The notes beneath the pieces were generated by a model. The model was not told the DNA's origin. It worked only from the letters and a program-made list of their open reading frames with translations, and made no database searches. From Paracoccaceae bacterium (GTDB lineage: Bacteria; Pseudomonadota; Alphaproteobacteria; Rhodobacterales; Rhodobacteraceae), in NCBI GenBank assembly GCA_011525185.1, contig WTIQ01000354.1, forward strand, positions 1 to 9,981: a stretch of 9,981 bases of DNA, read 5' to 3'. Each line of letters starts with the position of its first letter. Position 1 is the first letter of the stretch. Positions 1 to 6,576 of the stretch are shown one piece after another. The translations under genes and the position numbers were made by a program.

Positions 1-365
1 TCAAAGGACTCAACGGTTTGTTTTGCGAAATCAATCGCTGCCCGATTTTGCGCAATCGTTGCACGATCCTTTTCAACGTTACCACCATAATCCTCACTGG
101 CGAGGTCGTGGGGTAGGTCAATCATAAAACCTGTATTACGTCCCGAAGGACCTTCTGCGATACGCTTGGCGTCTAAAATGGTGATGCGATCTGTGGGCGC
201 CCGCTCTTGCAGACGGCGCGCGGCTGAAAGACCCGCAAAGCCAGCGCCAATCACCAGCCAATCCACTGTCTGCGTTTCACGTAATTCTGGATAGGTCTGC
301 CCCTGTGGCAGGATTGCGTCCCAAGCGGGAGGGCCAGGGTTTTGCGGAAAGCTCCTGACCTTCAT
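1..365 (-). CDS. FAD-dependent amine oxidoreductase (DAO family), N-terminal part only
   Basis: Partial gene: 121 codons from an ATG at 365-363, running off the left edge. After a hydrophilic leader of about 34 residues comes a Rossmann nucleotide-binding motif, VIGAGFAGLSAARRL (residues 38-52; GxGxxG at 40-45), then ILDAK with the acidic D65 expected to bind the FAD ribose, then SGRNTGF at 74-80, which matches the small-residue/Asn-Gly segment near the flavin in DAO/PuuB/sarcosine-oxidase-type enzymes. By family it should oxidise a C-N bond of a secondary or primary amine in the cytoplasm, giving an imine/aldehyde or keto acid. The substrate cannot be read from this fragment. Its start codon overlaps the stop of the preceding SDR gene (ATGA, 365-362), so it is the seventh gene of the coupled run. 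The ribosome binding site is weak, consistent with coupling. Glycine-oxidase-like or PuuB-like roles are both possible. Confidence 0.85.
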   Translation of the reverse strand, partial: MKVRSFPQNPGPPAWDAILPQGQTYPELRETQTVDWLVIGAGFAGLSAARRLQERAPTDRITILDAKRIAEGPSGRNTGFMIDLPHDLASEDYGGNVEKDRATIAQNRAAIDFAKQTVESF

Positions 366-1093
366 GGAAGGCTCAACTTGGCGGTACGGCCACCATCAAT
401 GGTAAAGATTTGACCCGTAACAAAAGTCGCGGCCTCACTTGCAAGCCAAACAATCAATTCAGCAACATTCTCAGGTGTGCCTGTACGGCCAACGGGATGA
501 ATGGACTTGATGGCCTGGTGGAAGCTCGCAGGATCCGCTATTGAGTTTATAAAATCAACATTCAGCGGCGTATCAATCCAGCCAGGCGCAACTGCATTGC
601 ATCGAATGCCCTCAGGGCCATGATCGACGGCAACGGCACGGGTGAGGGCATGTAAGCCCCCTTTGGAGGCGCAATATGCGAGATGACGGGGATTGCTCCC
701 AAGTCCTTCAATCGAGCCAACATTGACAATAGCTCCCGCATTTTTGCGCAAAAGAGGGAGCGCATGTTTGATCAAGAGAGCAGGGGCTGTCAGGTTTACC
801 GTGAGATGTGCTTCCCACTCCTTGAGGTCGATCTCATCCAGCGTGCCCTCGCGCATGATACCGGCATTATTGACGAGAATATCGAGCTGGTCTTCTTTTT
901 CGTGAATCGTCTTAGCGATTTGCTCTGGCGCAGTGAGATCGAGAAAATCAGCCTCAATCCAGTGATGTTCCCCTTTACGCCGCTGCGCGGTGTAGACCTT
1001 GGCCCCGCGGTCTTCCAAAAGGCGTGCTGTGCTTAATCCGATGCCCGCAGAGGCACCCGTCACAAGCGCTATTTTTCCCGTAAGGTCCGTCAC
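362..1093 (-). CDS. Short-chain dehydrogenase/reductase, probable NADP(H) type
   Basis: A 243-residue classical SDR of normal family length. Visible motifs are TGASAGIG (12-19, cofactor glycines), NNAG (75-78), N100, catalytic S127 in VGSIEG, and Y140/K144 in YCASK, with IDGG near the C-terminus. The segment after strand beta-2 reads VYTAQRRK (33-40), with basic residues and no acidic residue, which in classical SDRs favours NADP(H). The expected reaction is reversible oxidation of a secondary alcohol to a ketone in the cytoplasm. It resembles FabG by motif, but the catabolic operon makes a fatty-acid role unlikely. The start is GTG at 1093-1091, overlapping the upstream SDR's TGA at 1092-1090. 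Its own stop overlaps the FAD gene's ATG. The substrate is unknown. It is only distantly similar to the adjacent SDR, so the pair is not a recent duplication. Confidence 0.93.
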   Translation of the reverse strand: MTDLTGKIALVTGASAGIGLSTARLLEDRGAKVYTAQRRKGEHHWIEADFLDLTAPEQIAKTIHEKEDQLDILVNNAGIMREGTLDEIDLKEWEAHLTVNLTAPALLIKHALPLLRKNAGAIVNVGSIEGLGSNPRHLAYCASKGGLHALTRAVAVDHGPEGIRCNAVAPGWIDTPLNVDFINSIADPASFHQAIKSIHPVGRTGTPENVAELIVWLASEAATFVTGQIFTIDGGRTAKLSLP

Positions 1094-1827
1094 GATACTG
1101 GTTTCCCACCGTTAACTTCCACCAAGGCCCCACAGATATACCGTGCTTGATCAGACGCCAGAAACAGGATGACATCGGCAATATCTTCTGGTTCTGCTAT
1201 GCGACCAAGTGGGACTGAATGGTTGAGCTCTGAAATGGCCTGATCTGGGTTTAAACCACGAATACTAAAACCAGTTCGCAGCATTGGGGTATTCACCTCG
1301 TTTGGACAGACGGCATTCACACGAATGTTCTGAGAGGCATGATCGCGCCCAAGACATTGCGTAAGGGACGCAATGGCCGCTTTTGACATCACATAGATGG
1401 GGTGATCTGGACCAGGGTAGAGCCCCCAGCAGCTTGCAGTATTCACAATCGCCCCGCCACCCCGCTTGGCCATAAGGGGAATTGCAGCACGACATAGGCG
1501 AAACGGTGCCTCTACATTGACCGCCATAGACAGCCTATAATCTTCGTCACTTGCTTGCGTAATTTTACCGCGCCGAATGATACCAGCGTTATTAATCACA
1601 ATATCCAGGCCACCGAGCGCCTCTTGTGCCTGTTGCGGTAAACGATCGCAAAATGATGGATCGCATAAATCGCCTGCCAATAGGGCTTCTGCCTCCACCC
1701 CTGTTAGGGAGATATCTGTTGCGGCCACTTTCACCCCTTCGGCGCGGAGTTTTGCCACAAGACTTTGCCCAATGCCGCCCGCGGCACCTGTGACAATCGC
1801 ATATTTGCCCGACAAACCCTGAGACAC
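1090..1827 (-). CDS. Short-chain dehydrogenase/reductase, probable NAD(H) type
   Basis: A 245-residue classical SDR. Motifs are TGAAGGIG (13-20), D53 in the GDL segment, NNAG (79-82), N104, catalytic S132 in NTAS, Y145/K149 in YVMSK, and NGG at the C-terminus. Strand beta-2 ends in AATDIS with D38, the acidic residue that normally selects NAD(H) over NADP(H), the opposite of its downstream neighbour. The usual PG segment after beta-6 reads CPNEVNTPM, a small deviation. It probably oxidises a secondary hydroxyl group on a pathway intermediate. The start is GTG at 1827-1825, supported by AGGAG (1840-1836) eight bases upstream inside the end of the methyltransferase gene, with only a 2-base gap from that gene's TAA. 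The stop overlaps the next SDR's GTG. The substrate is not identifiable from sequence. Confidence 0.93.
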   Translation of the reverse strand: MSQGLSGKYAIVTGAAGGIGQSLVAKLRAEGVKVAATDISLTGVEAEALLAGDLCDPSFCDRLPQQAQEALGGLDIVINNAGIIRRGKITQASDEDYRLSMAVNVEAPFRLCRAAIPLMAKRGGGAIVNTASCWGLYPGPDHPIYVMSKAAIASLTQCLGRDHASQNIRVNAVCPNEVNTPMLRTGFSIRGLNPDQAISELNHSVPLGRIAEPEDIADVILFLASDQARYICGALVEVNGGKPVS

Positions 1828-1829
1828 GG

Positions 1830-3380
1830 TTAATACTCCTGATTGAGCGCGTCTGCTGCGGGTATCTCCCGTTCTCGACGTGCAATAAAGTCAAGTAAGG
1901 CCTCATGCACAGCCTGATCCAGCTTGGGCTCTTCGTAGCTTTTTAAGAGATCTTTGGCGCGCTCCAAGGCACGGCCCGTGATTTCTACACTGCCCTCTGC
2001 TTGCCATTGTTCAATAGAGTTATTGTCAAAGAGTTCTGGCATGAAAAAGGCCTCTTGAAAATGTTCAAGCGTATGAGGATGGCCCAAATAATGTCCCCCA
2101 GGGCCAATATCACGCACCGCACTTATACCCGCCTCAAAATCGTCCCAATGAATGCCCTGAGCCATTCGGTAGGCCATCGCGCATTGTTCTGCATCCACGA
2201 TAAATTTCGCCGTGCTACAATGCATGCCTGCTTCGTTCCAACCTGCGGAATGCCAAATGTAATTGGCTCCCGCCATCATCACGGCCATAAGTGTTGTTGC
2301 GCTTTCATATCCTGCTTGAGCGTCAAAGGTTTTCGCCCCGCCCAAGGTATTTGAGGTCCGCCAAGGTACATCATAGTAGCGCGCCATTTGTCCAATCATA
2401 AGGTTCATGAGGCTGATTTCGGGCGTGCCCGCCATCGGGGCGCCTGATTTCATCGAAACAGTGGACAGGTAGTGCCCATAAATGGCAGGGGCACCTTTGC
2501 GAATAACTTGGGTATAGGCCAAAGCGGACAGTGCTTCTGCATTGAGTTGGGCAACGCTTGGCGCAACAGACGCAGGTGTATTGGCTCCGCCCAAGACAAA
2601 AGGAGAGCATAAGACAGGCTGGTTGCGACGGCAAAAGGCACGCATTGCTCCCAACATGGTTTCGTCCCAGACAAGGGGAGAGTTGCCATTACAATTGCCC
2701 GTTACCACAGGATGCGTGTCGATATAACCGTCCCCAAAGAGGATGTCGCACATGGCAATCACATCTTCGGCATTTTTGGGGCTCGTGGTCATGCCCATAA
2801 AGGTTTTATCCGAATAGCGCATAGAGGAGTATGTGATGCGCAGATGTCGTTGGCTGATGGGATGATCATAGGGTTCGACAATATGATGCGCACTGGAATG
2901 CAAAGCGGGTAACATATGCGAGAGCTTGTGAAAATTCCCCAAATCCTCCAGCGTCGGGTTGCGCCTTTTGTCCTCCAGATCACGCAGATACGGAGCGCCT
3001 GTCATCGGCACAAAGATCCCATGGTCGTGTCCAAAGGGAAGGTTATTGGATGGGTTGCGGGCATGATAGGTAAAATGCGCTGGAATGGAGGCAACCAATT
3101 CTCGCACAAGATGACGATCTAGAAAGACAGTCTCATCTACTACTTTTGCACCAGCACCTTTCCAATCTCTAAGGGCAATGGGGTCACGAAAATGCACGCC
3201 GACATTTTCCAAAATATCCATTGAAGCACTGTCGATCCGCTCGATTTGTGCCTGTGTCATAGGTTCTGTGAGGGGAAGTTTGCGCTCTAATGCTGGAAGC
3301 ATCTTCACATCATGGGTTTGGCGCAGATTGCGCCTCGCAGACCTACCTTGCCTTTTTTGACCAGCGGCTTGGACGCTCAT
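1830..3380 (-). CDS. MttB-family (trimethylamine/glycine-betaine methyltransferase-like) protein, non-pyrrolysine
   Basis: A 516-residue protein of the MttB/COG5598 superfamily. It has a basic N-terminal tail (about 10-21, RQGRSARRNLRQ), the family opening helix around residues 42-62 (ending ILENVGVHF), a TIM-barrel core, and a characteristic C-terminal block at about 426-445 (GPGGHYLGHPHT followed by LEHFQEAFF). Family members transfer a methyl group from a methylated amine to a cognate corrinoid protein. The frame has no internal amber codon, so this belongs to the pyrrolysine-free branch, of which the characterised example MtgB demethylates glycine betaine. No corrinoid protein, reactivase or second methyltransferase lies in the window, so the methyl acceptor is unknown. 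The ATG (3380-3378) overlaps the stop of the aldehyde dehydrogenase gene, and the TAA is followed 2 bases later by the SDR start. The substrate is inferred to be a quaternary or tertiary amine; exact identity is open. Confidence 0.93.
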   Translation of the reverse strand: MSVQAAGQKRQGRSARRNLRQTHDVKMLPALERKLPLTEPMTQAQIERIDSASMDILENVGVHFRDPIALRDWKGAGAKVVDETVFLDRHLVRELVASIPAHFTYHARNPSNNLPFGHDHGIFVPMTGAPYLRDLEDKRRNPTLEDLGNFHKLSHMLPALHSSAHHIVEPYDHPISQRHLRITYSSMRYSDKTFMGMTTSPKNAEDVIAMCDILFGDGYIDTHPVVTGNCNGNSPLVWDETMLGAMRAFCRRNQPVLCSPFVLGGANTPASVAPSVAQLNAEALSALAYTQVIRKGAPAIYGHYLSTVSMKSGAPMAGTPEISLMNLMIGQMARYYDVPWRTSNTLGGAKTFDAQAGYESATTLMAVMMAGANYIWHSAGWNEAGMHCSTAKFIVDAEQCAMAYRMAQGIHWDDFEAGISAVRDIGPGGHYLGHPHTLEHFQEAFFMPELFDNNSIEQWQAEGSVEITGRALERAKDLLKSYEEPKLDQAVHEALLDFIARREREIPAADALNQEY

Positions 3381-4867
3381 GCTATGGCGTCCTGCTCTGC
3401 TGGATCGCTCAGGTCAACCCAGATTGTTTTTACTTCGCAATATTGGTCATGGGCTAAAATTCCGTTGTCGCGCCCACCAAAGCCAGACTGTTTGTACCCA
3501 CCAAAGGGGGTTGTGATGTCGCCTTCGCCAAAACAATTCACAGTGACAGTGCCAGCCCGTAAATCACGTGCTGCGCGAAGGGCATTACGGGTGTTGGCGC
3601 TAAAGATGGAGGCCGTCAGGCCATAGTCCGTCTGATTTGCCAAGTGCAACGCTTCCTCATTGCTGCTAACTGTCAAAACGCTCAGAACGGGGCCAAAGAT
3701 TTCGTCTCTTGCGGATCGATCTTCTGGACGGGCTTCATAGATGGTTGGCTCACAAAAAGGACCGCTGAGAGTTCCACCTGCTAATGCGTCCCCTTCCAGA
3801 TAGCTTTTCACTTTTTCGCAATGCTCTGCGTCAATCAACGCGCCAAGATGGTTTTGCGGATCAAGTGGGTTGCCTGTTTTCCAATCTCTCAAGCGTGCTT
3901 TGATGTGTTGCATCAATTCTGGCTTCACCCTCTCATGCACAATCAAGCGCGAGATTGCGCTACAGTTTTGCCCCATGTTCCAAAAGGCTCCGTTTACAAT
4001 ATGTTCGGCAATGAGGTCGAGATGCTCTGCGTCGTCAAAAATAACTGCAGGGTTCTTACCGCCGCATTCCAAAACCACCTTCTTAAGATTGCTTTCAGCG
4101 GAGTAGCGTAAAAAGTGGCGTCCTGTTTCGGTGGAGCCCGTAAAGGACACCATATCGACATCAGGACGTCGTCCAAGGGCTGCTCCCACGCTGGGTCCAT
4201 CCCCCACGAGCACCTGCAAAACGCCGCGCGGCAGCCCAGCTTCTGCGGCGAGTTCTGCAATGCGAAGGGCCGTGAGCGAGGTTTGTTCAGCAGGTTTCAC
4301 AATGACCGAACATCCCGATGCTAAGGCAGGCCCAATTTTCCAAGCCATCATAAGAAGAGGGAAATTCCAGGGCAAAATGGCGGCGACGACGCCAATCGGG
4401 TCTCGCACAATCATTGAAATTGCGTCTGTGCCAGTGGGCGCTGTCTGATCATAGAGTTTATCAGTGACTTCCGCGTGCCATTTGATGGTCTTGATCATTT
4501 CGGGGATGTCGATGGTTTCGCAGTCTTGAATGGGTTTTCCGCTGTCGAGGCTTTCCATGACTGCCAGCTCCCGGCGATTTCGTGTGATCAATTTGCATAG
4601 GCGGATCAAGACGTCCTTGCGCTCACTTGGATGGGTCTTAGACCAATGCCCTTGATCAAAGGCGTCTCGTGCTTTTTGCACGGCTAACGCAATGTCATCC
4701 TCACTTGCTGTTGTCAGCGTGGCCAACTCATGACCAGTGGCAGGATTGAGCGTTGTCAGAGGCGTGCCGCTGCCACGGTGAAATTTTCCGTCGATAAATG
4801 GACTGCGCGGAAAATCCATATGGCTGGCGATACTTTCGTATTCCTTAAGAGTTAAGAGATCGCTCAT
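3377..4867 (-). CDS. NAD(P)-dependent aldehyde dehydrogenase, PuuC-like
   Basis: A 496-residue, full-length ALDH superfamily enzyme that oxidises an aldehyde to a carboxylate in the cytoplasm. All key elements are visible: PWNFP with N168, K191 in the cofactor-binding VKPAE, FTGST (242-246), general base E267 in LECGGK, catalytic cysteine C302 in GQNCSA, and E389 in DEIFGPV. The C-terminal PFGGYKQSGFGGRD and the ending VKTIW closely resemble gamma-glutamyl-aminobutyraldehyde dehydrogenase (PuuC) and betaine-aldehyde-type enzymes. In this operon it probably oxidises a semialdehyde released by the DapA-like enzyme or an amino-aldehyde made by the FAD oxidase. The ATG (4867-4865) overlaps the stop of the upstream gene and is preceded by a strong AAGGAG seven bases away. 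The exact aldehyde is not determinable; alpha-ketoglutarate semialdehyde is one candidate. Confidence 0.95.
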   Translation of the reverse strand: MSDLLTLKEYESIASHMDFPRSPFIDGKFHRGSGTPLTTLNPATGHELATLTTASEDDIALAVQKARDAFDQGHWSKTHPSERKDVLIRLCKLITRNRRELAVMESLDSGKPIQDCETIDIPEMIKTIKWHAEVTDKLYDQTAPTGTDAISMIVRDPIGVVAAILPWNFPLLMMAWKIGPALASGCSVIVKPAEQTSLTALRIAELAAEAGLPRGVLQVLVGDGPSVGAALGRRPDVDMVSFTGSTETGRHFLRYSAESNLKKVVLECGGKNPAVIFDDAEHLDLIAEHIVNGAFWNMGQNCSAISRLIVHERVKPELMQHIKARLRDWKTGNPLDPQNHLGALIDAEHCEKVKSYLEGDALAGGTLSGPFCEPTIYEARPEDRSARDEIFGPVLSVLTVSSNEEALHLANQTDYGLTASIFSANTRNALRAARDLRAGTVTVNCFGEGDITTPFGGYKQSGFGGRDNGILAHDQYCEVKTIWVDLSDPAEQDAIA

Positions 4868-5793
4868 GTCTCATCTCCTTTTGGTATCAAGGTTCCAGTG
4901 ATTTTAGAAATCGTCGCGTTCATCGTTGCAATCACTTGCGCTAATTCGCGTTTTTCGTCTTTGTTTAAGGGCTGCAAAGGCTTGCGCGGTGGTCCTGCAT
5001 CAATTCCGCGGAGCGTCAAACCGTATTTGATACATTGAACAAATTTGCCCCCTTGCTCCAGAACACGCATCAGGGGGAGCATTGCCGACATGATAGCGCG
5101 TCCAGTGGTGAAATCGCCCTTGAGCACGCAAGCCTCATAAAGTGCAATATGCGCTTCTGGTGCAAAGTTAGATCCAGCACACACCCAACTTCGCGCGCCC
5201 CAAGCAAAAAATTCGAGCGCTTGATCATCCATTCCACAACTCAGTGCAATATGAGGATAATCACGCGCCAGCATATGCAGTCTATTGGGGTCGCCTGAGC
5301 TTTCCTTGATCGCGCAGAAATTAGGCGAACGTCCCAGCCGATCAAGCGTCTCTTCATCCATGTTCACACTCATGCGCCCAGGGTAGTTGTAGAGCATCAC
5401 AGGAAGGTTGGCCGCGCGATCAATGGCAAGCGCATGAAGCGCAATTTCGCGGCCCGTCGGATAGGCATAGGGGGGAGTGGCCACGAGAATAGCATCGGCA
5501 CCATGGGATTTGGCTTGTGTGGCATATTCAATGCTGTCTTCGGTGCGCATTGCTCCAGTCCCAATCACCATAGGCACGCGACCTGCAATCATCTCTTTTG
5601 CAAGACCCATCACATAGACGCGCTCTTTCTTGGTCATCGCGTAATATTCGCCTGTGGTTCCAGCGACGATCAGTCCATGGACGCCTGCGCGGATCAGCAT
5701 ATTTACGGCGTTTTCCATGGCCTCTTGGTTCAAGGTGAAATCATCACGAAACGGGGCAACGAGCGGGGTATAAATGCCTTCAAAAAATGTCAT
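4864..5793 (-). CDS. DapA/N-acetylneuraminate lyase-family Schiff-base aldolase or deaminase
   Basis: A 309-residue class I aldolase-fold protein. It carries the family signature GTTGEYYAM (45-53; T46/T47), Y135 in YNYPGR (135-140), the Schiff-base lysine K163 in IKESSGD, and CGMDD (186-190). These positions line up almost exactly with E. coli DapA T44/T45, Y133 and K161. The family covers lysine biosynthesis, sugar-acid aldolases, dehydratases and 1-pyrroline-4-hydroxy-2-carboxylate deaminase. Operon context with an aldehyde dehydrogenase and amine-processing enzymes argues for a catabolic role and against DapA proper. The expected substrate is a 2-oxo acid or cyclic imino acid, and the product may be a semialdehyde for the next enzyme. 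The ATG (5793-5791) overlaps the regulator's TGA and is preceded by GGAG seven bases upstream. The C-terminal tail (about 275-309) is somewhat extended relative to DapA. Confidence 0.92.
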   Translation of the reverse strand: MTFFEGIYTPLVAPFRDDFTLNQEAMENAVNMLIRAGVHGLIVAGTTGEYYAMTKKERVYVMGLAKEMIAGRVPMVIGTGAMRTEDSIEYATQAKSHGADAILVATPPYAYPTGREIALHALAIDRAANLPVMLYNYPGRMSVNMDEETLDRLGRSPNFCAIKESSGDPNRLHMLARDYPHIALSCGMDDQALEFFAWGARSWVCAGSNFAPEAHIALYEACVLKGDFTTGRAIMSAMLPLMRVLEQGGKFVQCIKYGLTLRGIDAGPPRKPLQPLNKDEKRELAQVIATMNATISKITGTLIPKGDET

Positions 5794-6488
5794 GCATTTT
5801 CTCCAGTGTTGGATGGTGTGGTCAATGTCATTGGCAAAGGGTCGGGCCAGACATATTTTTCGATTTGATGTTTGCTCAATGCCCAGTGATCCAATGTCAG
5901 CTGGGCCGCTTGTTCTGGGCGCCGCTCTTGCAATGCGATGATCATCTGATCATGTTGTTCACTGGCTTTTCGGACGCGGTCTTGATCGATCTCGGTTTGC
6001 ACGTGATAAAACCGATGCGACATGCGCGTGTGATCAATCAAAAGACGGTTGAGGCTTGGCTGTAGATATGGGTTTTGCGCCATCTTGCCGATAATTTCAT
6101 GGAACTGGTGGTTAGACATCGCAAGCGCGCGTGCATCGCCGTCACCTGCTGCTCGTACAAAGGTTTGCTGTGCTGTTTTCAACTGGCTGAGCTGCGTATG
6201 TGAACCCTGTTCTGCGGCCAGTCGTGCCATAGTGGCATAGACCAGCGGCGCGGTTTGGAAGAAACGGCGCATCGTGTCCAACGTCATAGCAGAAACGCTT
6301 GCCCCGCGATTGGGTTCAAGGCTGACAAATCCCTCTCCTGCTAATCTTTGCAAGACTTCTCGGAAAGGTGTTCTGGAAAGCCCGTAGTCAGCACAAAACC
6401 GGACCTCGTCAAGTTCCGTCCCAGGCCTAAGCTCAAGCCCGAGGATACGTATGCGTAAATTTTCAAAACAATCGTCTTTTTTGGACAT
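5790..6488 (-). CDS. GntR-family transcriptional regulator, FCD (FadR/VanR-like) subfamily
   Basis: A 232-residue regulator with an N-terminal winged helix-turn-helix (about 8-68) and a C-terminal all-helical FCD ligand-binding domain (about 75-215). The recognition region reads YGLSRTPFREVLQRLAGEGF (35-54), a textbook GntR signature (SRTPxREaLxrL), followed by a wing around PNRGASV. Candidate metal/ligand-site residues of the FCD domain are N126/H130 (NHQFH), H179 and H201. It is the first gene of the coupled catabolic run, overlapping the DapA-like gene by ATGA, so it probably senses a pathway metabolite and controls its own operon. An inverted repeat 22-37 bases upstream of its start is a likely binding site. 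FCD regulators commonly repress and are released by a carboxylate ligand; direction here is inferred. The ribosome binding site is weak (GGAT). Confidence 0.94.
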   Translation of the reverse strand: MSKKDDCFENLRIRILGLELRPGTELDEVRFCADYGLSRTPFREVLQRLAGEGFVSLEPNRGASVSAMTLDTMRRFFQTAPLVYATMARLAAEQGSHTQLSQLKTAQQTFVRAAGDGDARALAMSNHQFHEIIGKMAQNPYLQPSLNRLLIDHTRMSHRFYHVQTEIDQDRVRKASEQHDQMIIALQERRPEQAAQLTLDHWALSKHQIEKYVWPDPLPMTLTTPSNTGENA

Positions 6489-6510
6489 TCGAGCATCCGA
6501 AATGATTATT

Positions 6511-6527
6511 TATACAACATGTATACA
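6511..6527. promoter_or_regulatory. Candidate GntR/FCD operator
   Basis: A perfect inverted repeat TATACA-aca-TGTATA (6511-6525) overlaps a second perfect palindrome TGTATACA (6520-6527). Read on the minus strand, TTGTATA occurs twice, 11 bases apart, about one helical turn. It lies just upstream of the GntR gene in an AT-rich gap, and TGTATACA-type sites are typical for FCD-subfamily GntR proteins. The most economical reading is an autoregulatory operator for the seven-gene run. Confidence 0.65.
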
Positions 6528-6538
6528 ATAAAAATACG

Positions 6539-6544
6539 AGTCAA
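6539..6544 (-). promoter_or_regulatory. Possible -35 element of the catabolic operon promoter
   Basis: TTGACT on the minus strand (6544-6539) lies just upstream of the AT-rich operator region in front of the GntR gene. No good -10 box sits at exactly 16-18 bases; TATACA and TATAAA are nearby but at poor spacing. A promoter is expected in this gap because the LacI gene ends at 6577, and the operator would then overlap it. Confidence 0.35.
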
Positions 6545-6576
6545 GCACAATTGTCGTGAACTGATCGTCTCATGTC

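Noticed and set aside
362..1827. The two SDR genes as FabG (fatty-acid synthesis) paralogues
   Set aside because: Motifs are shared by all classical SDRs, no acyl-carrier or other fatty-acid genes are nearby, and the operon context is amine catabolism.
1830..3380. Pyrrolysine-containing MttB with an in-frame amber codon
   Set aside because: The frame is open over all 516 codons and ends in TAA. There is no internal TAG, so this is the pyrrolysine-free branch.
4864..5793. Housekeeping dihydrodipicolinate synthase (DapA) for lysine synthesis
   Set aside because: Catalytic residues fit the superfamily, but the gene sits inside a GntR-controlled catabolic operon, which points to another member of the family.
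5434..5868. Plus-strand open frame (144 codons) across the DapA-like/GntR junction
   Set aside because: It lies wholly antisense to two well-supported genes, crosses their boundary, and has no domain-like pattern.
6546..6557. ACAATTGT palindrome downstream of the LacI stop as a terminator or operator
   Set aside because: The 8-base palindrome (6547-6554) is short, AT-rich and has no loop or T-run. It may be chance; the TATACA/TGTATA site is the stronger operator candidate.
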